Of a stretch of DNA of 64,000 nucleotides, positions 27,638 through 36,279 are shown piece after piece. Source of the stretch: Sphingobium sp. OAS761 (GTDB lineage Bacteria > Pseudomonadota > Alphaproteobacteria > Sphingomonadales > Sphingomonadaceae); NCBI RefSeq assembly GCF_024168485.1, contig NZ_JALJVY010000006.1, positions 186,001 through 250,000 on the forward strand. The letters run 5' to 3'. The notes under the pieces are model-generated. The model searched no databases. It worked only from the letters and a program-made list of their open reading frames with translations, and was not told where the DNA came from. Each line of letters starts with the position of its first letter. Position 1 is the first letter of the stretch. A program made the translations under genes and the position numbers.

Positions 27638-27696
27638 GATTGGTTTTTCGAGCGAGACTTGGCCTCGAACGGGATGTCAGAATCGGACGACCAATC
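27638..27696. other. Structured intergenic element between convergent P450 genes
   Basis: The outer arms GATTGGT (27638-27644) and ACCAATC (27690-27696) are perfectly complementary. They enclose a second perfect hairpin, TTCGAG (27647-27652) with CTCGAA (27664-27669). A T-run at 27644-27648 lies between. It may end transcription from both sides, though it lacks a classic stem followed by a U-tract. Confidence 0.35.
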
Positions 27697-27700
27697 TGTC

Positions 27701-28909
27701 CTAGGCGCACGGCACCAGCCGGGCCGGGACGGGCTGATGGCCTAGGCTTCCGGGCAAGGGGGGATAGGTCACGCCGGCTATCGGTTCCATACACGCCACA
27801 CGATCGAGCAACACCTCGAGCGATGTCCGCGCCTCCAGCCTGGCCAGCGCCGCGCCGGGGCAGATATGCGAGCCCGTACCGAAGGCCAGGTGCGTGCGCG
27901 GGCTGTCACGGTCGAGACGAAAGGCACGTGCATCGTCATAGCGCCGCTCATCGTGGTTGGCCGACCCGATGCCCGCTTCCACAATCTCCCCCCGTCGCAT
28001 ATCGACGCCCGCGAACGACGTGTCGCGCATGCAACGGCGCGTGGTTCGCTGAACAGGGGCGTCGCGGCGCAGCGATTCCTCGATGAACCGGTCGATCAAT
28101 CCCCGGTCCGCCTTCAGCGCCGACCAGAGGGCCGAATCCTGCACCAGCCGGTTGTAAAGGTGAGTCAAAAGCGACCGTGTCGTATGAACTCCGGCCTGGA
28201 TCAGGAAATGCAGCTGGGTGATGATCTCCGCGTCACCGAGCGGCGCGCCTTCGACCTCCGCTTCGATCAAAAGACGCAGCAGATCGTTAGACGGCCTGGG
28301 CAGCGCGCGCTGCCGCGCCAGGTAGTCGGCGAAAAAGACATGGCTTGACGGTCCTTGCGGCGGCACGCCCGGCGATGACGGCCGTTGCAGCAAGGTGCCA
28401 TCCCAGGACCAAGCCATGAAGTGCGCGGCCGCGCCTTCGTCAAGGTCCATGACATGCGCCATGGCGAAGGCAGGGATAGCCATCGCATATCCTTCATGCA
28501 GATCGGCGACGGGTGCAGCGCACATTGCATCAACCAGCAGTTCGCATTCGGCGCGGAGGCGCGGCTCCAGCGTGGCCAACCGCGCCGACGACATGGACGC
28601 GGTTATCAGGCGGCGGATCGCCTTGTGACGCGGTTCCAATATCTCGCTGAGATAATGCTGTTCGGGCGGAATGGCCTCGACCCCGGCGGGAATACCCGTG
28701 ATGGGCCCAAGATCGGCGCGAAAGCCCTCGACATCGGTCAGGGCCGCCGCCACGTCGTCATAGCGTGACAGGTACCATGCACCCGCACTTGTCCGGTAAG
28801 TTCGCCGTTCGCGAATATGTGCGAGCGTGTCGAAAGGAACGCCGGATTCGGCCAGCTTTGGATCATGTGGGTCGAAGTTGATGTCATCGTTCCGAAGTTG
28901 ATCGCGCAT
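27701..28909 (-). CDS. Cytochrome P450 monooxygenase (second)
   Basis: A 402-residue P450 on the minus strand. The I-helix segment is FLIQAGVHTTRS, with Val-His in place of the usual acid before Thr. The ExxR is in EESLRR, and the heme loop FGTGSHICPGAALAR places the ligand at Cys350. It faces the first P450 tail to tail and has no ferredoxin of its own nearby, so it may share the one at 26191. The altered acid residue could affect proton delivery. Confidence 0.92.
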   Translation of the reverse strand: MRDQLRNDDINFDPHDPKLAESGVPFDTLAHIRERRTYRTSAGAWYLSRYDDVAAALTDVEGFRADLGPITGIPAGVEAIPPEQHYLSEILEPRHKAIRRLITASMSSARLATLEPRLRAECELLVDAMCAAPVADLHEGYAMAIPAFAMAHVMDLDEGAAAHFMAWSWDGTLLQRPSSPGVPPQGPSSHVFFADYLARQRALPRPSNDLLRLLIEAEVEGAPLGDAEIITQLHFLIQAGVHTTRSLLTHLYNRLVQDSALWSALKADRGLIDRFIEESLRRDAPVQRTTRRCMRDTSFAGVDMRRGEIVEAGIGSANHDERRYDDARAFRLDRDSPRTHLAFGTGSHICPGAALARLEARTSLEVLLDRVACMEPIAGVTYPPLPGSLGHQPVPARLVPCA

Positions 28910-29134
28910 TCCGCCTCCCCTTGTCCGGGTCGGGCGTACGCTGCCATGTCCGCGATACCGTCACTACGCAGCGTCGCCCTATTCCAGGTTGGCGGAACAG
29001 ACAAGGGGGCGGGCGGACCCGAATGGGATAATGACCCGACCGTTTACTGCATATTCACGATAATATTGTATGCAACGCCACGCAGAGCAGAGAATAATAT
29101 TACTGTATGGCTGGGCATATCAGGTGAGGATGCG
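28910..29134. promoter_or_regulatory. Divergent promoter between P450 and small protein gene
   Basis: A 225-bp gap with an AT-rich half. ATAATATT-GTATG (29060-29072) recurs as ATAATATTAC-TGTATG (29094-29109), a near direct repeat about 34 bp apart. TGCATA and TATGCA (29048-29073) form flanking inverted arms around the first copy. This looks like a regulator binding area, but no adjacent regulator gene is seen. Confidence 0.35.
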
Positions 29135-29512
29135 ATGTATCGCTTCGAAATAGACGATGCGGGCGTACTGAAGGTGGAGACATCGGGCTTTTGGGATGTC
29201 CCCACGGCGCGTGGCTATCTTTCCGAAATGAAGCGTTACTTGACGAACGTGCGCGATCGCTGGGGCTATTCGCTGGTGCTGGTCGACGGACGAGAATCCC
29301 AGATTCAGCCTAAAGAAGTGATGGACGAATTCGAAAATCTCGAAAGCTTGCTGATCTCCACGCGTGGAGATCGCGCGGCCTATATCGTCGCCAACAGCCT
29401 GGCGAAGATGCAGGCGCAAAGACTTACCGCATCGGAACGCTTGAAGGTATTCCTGTCGCCAACGGCGGCGCGCACTTGGCTGACCGCCTATGAGGTTGGC
29501 GACAGGCGTTAA
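29135..29512 (+). CDS. Small conserved-type protein, possibly STAS/SpoIIAA-like fold
   Basis: A 125-residue protein starting after AGGTGAGGA. It begins with a beta-strand pair (YRFEIDDAGVLKVETSG) and has alternating strands and helices through VLVDGR and AAYIVANS, ending with a helical region. This pattern resembles SpoIIAA/STAS-like small proteins, but no defining motif is present and I do not assign a function. It is followed closely by the convergent thiolase gene. Confidence 0.6.
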   Translation: MYRFEIDDAGVLKVETSGFWDVPTARGYLSEMKRYLTNVRDRWGYSLVLVDGRESQIQPKEVMDEFENLESLLISTRGDRAAYIVANSLAKMQAQRLTASERLKVFLSPTAARTWLTAYEVGDRR

Positions 29513-29517
29513 GTCGG

Positions 29518-30702
29518 TCAGTCGATATTTTCAATGATCAGTGCGATACCCTGCCCACCGCCGATGCACATGGTGACCAGCGCATAGCGTCCCCCGCAGC
29601 GCCTGAGTTCATACATCGCCTTGACGGTCAATATGGTTCCGGTGGCGCCAACCGGATGGCCCAACGCGATGCCCGATCCGTTGGGGTTGAGTTTTTCCCG
29701 GTCAAACTTGAGTGTATTGGCGACAGCCAATGCCTGCGCGGCAAAGGCCTCGTTCGCCTCGATCACATCCATCTGGTCCAGCGTGAGGCCCGCCCGTTCC
29801 AGTGCGACCGGCACGGCCTTGATCGGTGCCTCACCCATATAGGCGGGATCGACGCCCGCATGGCCCCATGCAATGATCCTGGCCATCGGCTTCAGTCCGC
29901 GGCGTTCGACCTCGGTCGCAGTCGCCAGCACGACCGCGGCCGCGCCGTCGTTTATGCCCGATGCATTGCCCGCGGTGACCGTGCCGTCCTTCTTGAAGGC
30001 CGGGCGCATACCCGCCAGCATGTCGAGGCTCGTGTCGGCGCGGGGATGCTCGTCCGTATCGAAAAGCGTCACGCCCTTGCGCGTCTTGATCTCCACCGGC
30101 ACGATCTGATCGCCGAAACGCCCCTCGGCGATGGCACGAACCGCTCGCTGATGTCCCTCAAGCGCAAGTGCGTCCTGATCCTCACGGCTCACGCCATAGC
30201 GTTCGGCGCAATTTTCGGCGGTGATGCCCATATGATAGCCGCCCGACGCGTCCTGAAGACCCACGGTCAGCCCGTCCTCGACCCGATTGTCGCCCATCTT
30301 GCGGCCCCAGCGGGTGCCATGATCATGATAAGGCACGTTCGACATCGATTCCGCGCCACCGGCAACGGTAATCGATGCTTCGCCCAGCTTCATCATCTGC
30401 GCGGCCGAGACGATCGACTGCACGCCCGATCCACACAGCCGGTTGAGCGTCAGTGCAGGCACCGTGACGGGCACACCGGCGTCAAGCGCGATCGTCCGCG
30501 ACAACATCCCGTCGCGCGCGCTGGTCGGCATCACCTGCCCGATCACGACATGGCCCACGTCCTGCGCGGGAACACCAGCGCGCGCGAGCGCCTCCTTCAC
30601 GACGATCGCGCCCAACTGCGAGGGCAGGAGAGATTTGAGGGCACCGCCGAAATCACCGATGGCCGTGCGCGCACCGGCGACAATGTAGATATCTTCCACC
30701 AT
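29518..30702 (-). CDS. Acetyl-CoA acetyltransferase / thiolase
   Basis: A 394-residue thiolase. The nucleophilic Cys lies in LNRLCGSGVQSI near residue 88, the GHPVGATG motif carries the conserved His, and the second Cys is in MCIGGGQG. It cleaves 3-ketoacyl-CoA or condenses acetyl-CoA. I chose the ATG at 30702 because the product then begins with the usual VEDIYIVAGARTAIG. It lies downstream of a TetR gene on the same strand. Confidence 0.93.
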   Translation of the reverse strand: MVEDIYIVAGARTAIGDFGGALKSLLPSQLGAIVVKEALARAGVPAQDVGHVVIGQVMPTSARDGMLSRTIALDAGVPVTVPALTLNRLCGSGVQSIVSAAQMMKLGEASITVAGGAESMSNVPYHDHGTRWGRKMGDNRVEDGLTVGLQDASGGYHMGITAENCAERYGVSREDQDALALEGHQRAVRAIAEGRFGDQIVPVEIKTRKGVTLFDTDEHPRADTSLDMLAGMRPAFKKDGTVTAGNASGINDGAAAVVLATATEVERRGLKPMARIIAWGHAGVDPAYMGEAPIKAVPVALERAGLTLDQMDVIEANEAFAAQALAVANTLKFDREKLNPNGSGIALGHPVGATGTILTVKAMYELRRCGGRYALVTMCIGGGQGIALIIENID

Positions 30703-30855
30703 ATATTCCTTATCGGACAAAAACAGATGCGAGTTGGCTCGGCATATGGCTGGCCGGCGCCTTGGGTGCAATGTCTTGGGGGGTCAACGCGGTCGTTGCC
30801 TTTCCCATGATTACGGAAATGCCCTTGCTTCGGCGAGACCGATTGTCGCATCCGA

Positions 30856-31545
30856 TCAGCATCGGTCGGCTACCTGTCGTTCCAGCTCCGAAACGAGTGC
30901 GTCAAACCCCAGTTTCACAATCTCCTCCCGCCGGATCGAGGGCAGATGGGAACGGCGATCCAGTTCGGCGCACTCTGCTTCGTCATTCATGTCGATCGGC
31001 ACCTGCGGGGGTTCACCGGCGATCAGGCGATTGCGCCCCGCATGACTTTCGACCAGCAGCAAACCGGTCACCTGCCCTTCGAACCAGGCATGGATCAAGG
31101 CAAGATCCCGCCCTTCGAAACCCAGCGCACGCAGAACCTGCAACAGCGGCATGCGGACATGAACCCAGGCGGGCGATGCCTGGCTACTGGTGGCCATCAG
31201 CCGGAATGCCATCGGATTCTGGTCGAAAAACCTGTCGATCGCCGCCAGCCAGGTCCGCAGACGCATCTGCCATGGAACGTCGTCGCCCGGATCGTCGAAA
31301 GCGAAGGAAGCGAACAGTTCAGCAGCAACCGCAGCGAACAGGGCGTCCCGATTAGGGAAATAATTATAGACCGACGAACCCGGGACGCCAAGCGAGCATG
31401 CCACTCGGGCAAAGGTCACATCCGCAGGAGCGTGATCGGCCAGCAACGTCCGCGTCGCGGCCACTATGGCCTCCACCGTCAACTTGCGCGGGCGGCCACG
31501 CGTCGCCGCGCGTCTGACTGTGGGGGCGGAAGAACCGGCATCCAT
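30856..31545 (-). CDS. TetR-family transcriptional regulator
   Basis: A 229-residue TetR protein with an N-terminal helix-turn-helix (LTVEAIVAATRTLL, then VACSLGVPGSSVYNYFPNRDAL). I chose the ATG at 31545, which has an AAGAGGCGG site upstream; an alternative start at 31581 adds twelve residues. It is divergent from the VOC gene at 31703, and a perfect 10-1-10 inverted repeat lies in the shared gap. It probably represses itself and that gene. Confidence 0.9.
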   Translation of the reverse strand: MDAGSSAPTVRRAATRGRPRKLTVEAIVAATRTLLADHAPADVTFARVACSLGVPGSSVYNYFPNRDALFAAVAAELFASFAFDDPGDDVPWQMRLRTWLAAIDRFFDQNPMAFRLMATSSQASPAWVHVRMPLLQVLRALGFEGRDLALIHAWFEGQVTGLLLVESHAGRNRLIAGEPPQVPIDMNDEAECAELDRRSHLPSIRREEIVKLGFDALVSELERQVADRC

Positions 31546-31605
31546 GCCGCCTCTTGACCGCCCACCGACCTGTCTTGTCAAGCGTCTACGTCGTCCGGAT
31601 CATAT

Positions 31606-31626
31606 TTTTGGTAATGATTACCAAAA
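31606..31626. promoter_or_regulatory. Perfect palindromic operator (likely TetR site)
   Basis: The arms TTTTGGTAAT (31606-31615) and ATTACCAAAA (31617-31626) are exact reverse complements around a single G. The element sits in the gap between the divergent TetR and VOC genes, the standard position and form for a TetR operator. Confidence 0.75.
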
Positions 31627-31702
31627 TATTCTTGCGTCCCTCCGCAGAACGGTGCGAAATGGTGACAATCGCGGAATGGCACGCAATGGGAGAGTGGACG
31701 AC

Positions 31703-32107
31703 ATGCCAGAGCAAACCCGCAGCGGCTTCAGTTTCACAAAGCTGATCGTGTCCGACGTCGACAGCCTTTTCACCTTCTATCATCGCGTCTTTGGCCTGGT
31801 CGAAAAAGCCCGCGTGCGGCAGGGCGAGGGCGAGTTCAAGCTGGACGAGATCATTCTGGGCCCGGAAGGCGGCGGCTATGCCATGGCGACGCTGGTGATC
31901 CAGCGATTCCCCAACCGGCCCATTCCAGAGCCCGGCGAAGCGACACTGGGTTTCATCGTGACCGATGTCGACGCGACGGTCGTTTCCGCACTGGAATGCG
32001 GCGGCAGCGTTCATCGCCCTGCCCATGCCCAGCCACAACATGGTGTGAAGGTTGCCTTCATCAAGGATAGCGATGGCCATCTGATCGAAGTCGTCGAGAT
32101 GCTATGA
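31703..32107 (+). CDS. VOC-superfamily (glyoxalase/dioxygenase fold) protein
   Basis: A 134-residue single-module VOC protein with FTKLIVSDVDSLFTFYHRVFG at the start and VAFIKDSDGHLIEVVE at the end; the terminal Glu is the usual metal ligand. It is paralogous to the VOC protein at 42384-42779 (shared FTKLIV, GLVE and HGVKVAF segments). Both are divergent from TetR genes. It may be an isomerase, lyase or resistance-type binding protein. No substrate is evident. Confidence 0.85.
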   Translation: MPEQTRSGFSFTKLIVSDVDSLFTFYHRVFGLVEKARVRQGEGEFKLDEIILGPEGGGYAMATLVIQRFPNRPIPEPGEATLGFIVTDVDATVVSALECGGSVHRPAHAQPQHGVKVAFIKDSDGHLIEVVEML

Positions 32108-32128
32108 ACACCGGACCGCATATCGTCG

Positions 32129-32245
32129 ATGGCCGAAGGCACGCCCCATCAGGGCAATATCGCCATTGCAGGCACCCTGCCCGGGCAGCTGGTGCGGGGT
32201 GCCCGCAAGGCACCCGACAAAGACGTGGCGGATATTGCCGCCTGA
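32129..32245 (+). other. Short open frame between VOC and HxD-type genes, possibly a gene remnant
   Basis: A 38-codon frame from ATG 32129 to TGA 32245 continues in the same frame as the VOC gene after its stop. The product has no recognised motif and no ribosome site was seen before the ATG. It may be chance or the tail of a lost gene. The true ribosome site AAAGGAGAAA for the next gene follows directly. Confidence 0.2.
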
Positions 32246-32261
32246 ACAAAGGAGAAATGTC

Positions 32262-33320
32262 ATGAAGGCTGACCTGGCAGAACGTTTCCGGCCGGTCGCA
32301 CCGCCGCAGGTGCTGGATCGCGTATATAGCGACGATCAATATAATCGCCTGGTCGGCGTCGTGCAGGATCATGGGCCATGGCCGATGATCCTTGCCCATC
32401 ACTTCAAGTCACCGGAAGAAGTCGTCGCGACCAGTTCCGGCGAAGTTCCCGAGGGTGTTACGCTGACCTGGGACCCGTTCCTCAATCCGGTTTTCCGTGG
32501 CTACCTCGCCCGTGGCGGGGTGTGCCTCTACCCGGAAATCGAGGATTGCTACCACAATCCGGAATTTCTGGCGAAAGTACGTGCCTATTGGCGCGCGCAA
32601 TATGCCATGCCCGAATCCATGCTGTTCAATATTTCAGGCCCATGCGGCGGCGGCGGTTCGCCGCATGTCGACGGCACGCGCTTCCGCGGGCTCAATCTCG
32701 ACAGTTCACCGGTCTGGCTTCTCAACATCATGGCCAAATCCGGCCTGTTCAAGCGCTGGCAGGCAAAGAAGGCCCAGGTCATCGCCTGGTATTATCGCGG
32801 CCGGATCGGCGGAAGCTTTACCTACTGGCCCGACGGCCCGCAAAATCCGCCGCAGCAATTGAAGGCGCCGATGTGGGGCAAGGCCGTCGTCGTCGAAAAC
32901 GAAATGATGTATCACACGGCCGAGATGAATGGTCCGTCGGCCATGCGCAAACCCGAAGGGCTCGCCTATGAAAGCCGCATCGGCAAGGACATGTCCGGTC
33001 CGGGGTGGCAGATCATGAACAACGATCAGGTCATACAGCAGATTCCGGAAGAGGAAGTCCGCTTCCTGGTTCATTGGGGCGCGCAGATTTTCATGGATTA
33101 TGATGAACTCAAAGTGTCGCTGGATCACTCCGACGACCTGAGTATCGATCAGGCGTTCGACATGCTGATCGCCGACCTGCGCGCGCGGGGCGAAACATTC
33201 GAGGTACCGACCGATCCGATCAGCGACCGGGCTTTCATCCGCCTGTTGACCCGTGCCTATGATTTGGGAAAACCGACAATATTCCCGCCCGATCCTGTCG
33301 AGGACATGATCGCCGCCTGA
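32262..33320 (+). CDS. Uncharacterised protein with HxD...H metal motif (possible non-heme Fe oxygenase), paralogue A
   Basis: A 352-residue soluble protein of no family I can name. It contains His135-Val-Asp137 in SPHVDGTRFRG and His218 in NEMMYHTAEMNGP, 83 residues after the first His, with Arg229 eleven residues later. This spacing is that of Fe(II)/2-oxoglutarate oxygenases (HxD...H...R). The same residues are kept in the paralogue at 37143-38225. AAAGGAGAAA precedes the ATG. It converges on TonB receptor 3. An oxygenase role is inference from the triad only. Confidence 0.7.
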   Translation: MKADLAERFRPVAPPQVLDRVYSDDQYNRLVGVVQDHGPWPMILAHHFKSPEEVVATSSGEVPEGVTLTWDPFLNPVFRGYLARGGVCLYPEIEDCYHNPEFLAKVRAYWRAQYAMPESMLFNISGPCGGGGSPHVDGTRFRGLNLDSSPVWLLNIMAKSGLFKRWQAKKAQVIAWYYRGRIGGSFTYWPDGPQNPPQQLKAPMWGKAVVVENEMMYHTAEMNGPSAMRKPEGLAYESRIGKDMSGPGWQIMNNDQVIQQIPEEEVRFLVHWGAQIFMDYDELKVSLDHSDDLSIDQAFDMLIADLRARGETFEVPTDPISDRAFIRLLTRAYDLGKPTIFPPDPVEDMIAA

Positions 33321-33332
33321 TCTGCCGCTCAT

Positions 33333-33371
33333 AAAAAAGGGGACGTCCCGTTGCCGGGACGCCCCCTTTTT
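33333..33371. terminator. Bidirectional terminator
   Basis: A stem pairs GGGG-A-CGTCCCG (33339-33350) with CGGGACG-CCCCC (33355-33366) around TTGC. It is flanked by six A residues on the left and a T run (33367-33371) on the right. It lies between the convergent genes ending at 33320 and 33386, so it can terminate both. Confidence 0.8.
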
Positions 33372-33385
33372 CATGCCCTTGCGCC

Positions 33386-35896
33386 TCAGCGATTGCCGAA
33401 ACTATAGCTCAGCTTGATGCCGTACATACGCGGTTCGCCATAGAGTTCGGCCCAAATGCCCAAGCCGCTGTAACTGTTGGAGTTGGCGATCCGATACAGC
33501 TTGTTCGTGGCATTGGTGACGAACAGGCTCGCATCGACACCGCTTTCGCCGATGTTGCGCCAGTCGAGCGACATGTTGAGCAGGCCATAGGGTTCCAGCA
33601 CCGAGCCCAATTCGAACGACGGATCGCCGGTCGGCGAGGTCGGCTGCGCCGAGAAATGCGAGTAGCCGATATAATAGCTGAGCTCGCCCATATTCTCGCC
33701 CACCGGGATCTTGGCCGTCGCATGGATATTATACATCCACTTGGTGACATATTCGAATGGGACGCAGCGCGCGTCAACCGTGGTTCCGAAAGGCGCGAGC
33801 GCGAAGCCCCCACCGGGAAGGCAGGTGTAGCTGGACCCCAGCGACGTGTAAGAAAATTCCTTGTACTTGGGGTCGGTGTAGCTCGCGGTTGCACCCAGTT
33901 CCAGTCCGGGGAAGGGCTGGATCGACGCTTCGCCCTCAAGGCCCTGGATGCGCGCCTTGGCCGCAAAGACGGCGGCACCGCCGGCGAACGTAGTCAGGTT
34001 GAAGTCACCGCCGGGCCGCTGGATGTTGTTATAGTCGGAATAATAATAGGTCAGGTTGAGACGGCCCGGGACGCTACCAAGACGCCAGTCGGACTTGAAG
34101 CCGACTTCATAGGTGGTCAGACGTTCAGGATCGAACGTCCGATACTGCTCATTGACGGCGACGGAGTTAAAGCCACCCGCCTTGTAGCCACGCGTCACCT
34201 TACCATACACAAGCAGGTTGCTGACGGGCTTGAAATCCAGGCCTATCGTCCAGGTGGGCGCGCTGGTTTTCAGCGTCGCATCGAACCGGCAATCCGTCAT
34301 CGGATCCGTGGTGATTTGGTTGTTGACGCCACAACGGAAGGAGCCTCCGCCAATCGGGGAGAAGCCCGCGGAAAAACCTTTTACCGTATCCCATGTGTAA
34401 CGGTATCCCGCCGTCAGACGCAGGCTTTCGAGAGACGGAGAGAACGCGCCAAAATCCAGCGTTCCTTGAGCATAAAGCGCCTTGGATTTGTTCGCCACGC
34501 CGCTAAACCCGCGTGAGCCGCGGCATGTTTCGGCCCCGGTCGAAGTAGGCGGGCAAAATTGAACCGCGGCCGATTCCCATACACCCACCGGTTTGGTGTC
34601 TATGAGGAATGCGCCCGCCGTGTAGGTAAGGTGGTTGTCGAGCGCATTGCCCTGTATCTGCAACTCTTCCGAGAACTGCTTTAGATAGTCGCGTGGGCCA
34701 TTCAGCTTTACACCGTTGACATAACCGTTCGGCGCCACGCCGAATTCATCCGTCAGACCCGGGATCGGGAACGTCGGAAAGTCGCCGCTTTGCGAGATCT
34801 GGTAGGCTTGCAGCGGCGTGCCGTCATTGTCGTTGCCATAATCCGACTTCAGCTTCTGATAGCTGACGATGTTACGCAATTTGACGGTATCGCTCAGTTC
34901 AAGCTCGCTGGTGTTGATCGCGCCCCAGGCATCGATATTGGAATAGCTGTCCAGATCGTTGCGGGTCTTGCGCGGACCGATCTGTTGCGCGATTTCGGTC
35001 TGGCGCGTGGCGATTGCGTTGCACAGCGCGGTATTGCAATTGCCCAGAACCAGCGAGCCGGGCCGGAAGCCGCGGTTGATATAGCCTGCGCCATGATTGC
35101 GCGACTTCGATCCATAGACCATCAGATTGTTGCTGAAGGTTTCCGTCGGCGTCAGAAGGATGCTGACGCGCCCGGTATACCAATGCTGGTTGTCGCGATC
35201 CTTGTCCCACACCAGGTCATGCGTGAAACCTTTGCGATCATAATAGGCACCAGCGACGCGGACGGCCAGCTTGTCCTCGATCAGAGGAACGTTCAACGCA
35301 CCCTCGAAGTTCACAAGGTCGTAATTGCCCGTCGAACCCTGAATATAACCTTCGACATGGTCGGTCGAGGGTTTATGCGCTGTGAGCAGCACCGCGCCGC
35401 CCGTCGTATTACGTCCGAACAGCGTGCCTTGCGGCCCCGACAGCACCTGAACATTCTCTAGATCGACGAAAAGGCCCGGGCCGCCCTGAAGACTGAGGCT
35501 GATCGAAGCGACGAGCGGGACTTCGTTCAGATAGGTGGCGACCGACGGCAGCGCGAGAAAGCCCGTCGACTGGCCGCGGATCGAAAAGGTCTGCACGTCT
35601 CTGCTTGCCTGTCCCTGGGGTCCGGACACCAGCGAGGGGACGTTACCATAAAGATCCTGCGGCTTATTCACGTTCAGCTGCTTCAACTTTTCGGCCGAAA
35701 AGGCGCTGATGACGATGGGGACGTCCTGGGCGCGTTCCTCCCTACGCTGGGCTGTCACGACGATGTCGCTCAGCGTATTGGGTGTCAGCGCACCCGCATC
35801 CTGCGGTTCGGATTGCGCCTGCGCCTGCGTCACGAGCGCGGGAAGCGCTATCCCGGTGAGCAGCGATACCGTCAACCCTCTGAAATATCCTGGCAT
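33386..35896 (-). CDS. TonB-dependent outer-membrane receptor (receptor 3)
   Basis: An 836-residue receptor starting at ATG 35896, preceded by GGGAGAGA. It has a signal peptide ending near QAQAQS, a TonB-box-like SDIVVTAQRREER, and the plug block QVLSGPQGTLFGRNTTGG. The barrel ends IKLSYSFGNR. It is closer to receptors 4 and 5 (shared QGGPG.FVDLENVQVLSGPQG) than to receptors 1 and 2. Genes for HxD-type proteins flank it on both sides, and it may import their substrate. Confidence 0.93.
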   Translation of the reverse strand: MPGYFRGLTVSLLTGIALPALVTQAQAQSEPQDAGALTPNTLSDIVVTAQRREERAQDVPIVISAFSAEKLKQLNVNKPQDLYGNVPSLVSGPQGQASRDVQTFSIRGQSTGFLALPSVATYLNEVPLVASISLSLQGGPGLFVDLENVQVLSGPQGTLFGRNTTGGAVLLTAHKPSTDHVEGYIQGSTGNYDLVNFEGALNVPLIEDKLAVRVAGAYYDRKGFTHDLVWDKDRDNQHWYTGRVSILLTPTETFSNNLMVYGSKSRNHGAGYINRGFRPGSLVLGNCNTALCNAIATRQTEIAQQIGPRKTRNDLDSYSNIDAWGAINTSELELSDTVKLRNIVSYQKLKSDYGNDNDGTPLQAYQISQSGDFPTFPIPGLTDEFGVAPNGYVNGVKLNGPRDYLKQFSEELQIQGNALDNHLTYTAGAFLIDTKPVGVWESAAVQFCPPTSTGAETCRGSRGFSGVANKSKALYAQGTLDFGAFSPSLESLRLTAGYRYTWDTVKGFSAGFSPIGGGSFRCGVNNQITTDPMTDCRFDATLKTSAPTWTIGLDFKPVSNLLVYGKVTRGYKAGGFNSVAVNEQYRTFDPERLTTYEVGFKSDWRLGSVPGRLNLTYYYSDYNNIQRPGGDFNLTTFAGGAAVFAAKARIQGLEGEASIQPFPGLELGATASYTDPKYKEFSYTSLGSSYTCLPGGGFALAPFGTTVDARCVPFEYVTKWMYNIHATAKIPVGENMGELSYYIGYSHFSAQPTSPTGDPSFELGSVLEPYGLLNMSLDWRNIGESGVDASLFVTNATNKLYRIANSNSYSGLGIWAELYGEPRMYGIKLSYSFGNR

Positions 35897-36279
35897 GATC
35901 TCTCTCCCTTCTGTGTTCGATATTATGCACCGAGGCCGTTTCGTTGAACGGACCGGCGGGTTCATTATGTCGATGGGAATGTTCGGTTCTGCATGGCGGA
36001 ACCGAAAGGCGTCAACGATGACAGCTGAAGCGACAGACGCGCAAAGAAACAGATCGCCAAATGGCCACCCATATTTCCCCCCATGCCGCGCAACCACGCG
36101 ACCGACAACCTCTCGACTGCGGATTCCGGCTTCTTGGTCCAGTATCCCCAAACGCAACTTACATCATCTGATGTAATATGCAAATCAATACTTCTTTTCT
36201 CCGCAATGCCGGATCTGCGCATTTATTCGCACATTATCGAACGATTTTTAAAAGGCCCGGCCTCTGATGAACCGTCTGA
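35897..36279 (-). promoter_or_regulatory. Upstream region of TonB receptor 3
   Basis: A 383-bp gene-free stretch between the receptor start and the end of the sugar-isomerase-like gene. It contains the perfect palindrome at 36159-36176 (separate entry) and an AT-rich patch near 36176-36250. I saw no short gene in it. Confidence 0.5.
36159..36176. promoter_or_regulatory. Perfect 8-2-8 inverted repeat, candidate operator
   Basis: The arms TTACATCA (36159-36166) and TGATGTAA (36169-36176) are exact reverse complements separated by TC. The site lies about 263 bp upstream of the TonB receptor 3 start codon in a gene-free region, so it probably binds a dimeric regulator. Confidence 0.6.
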
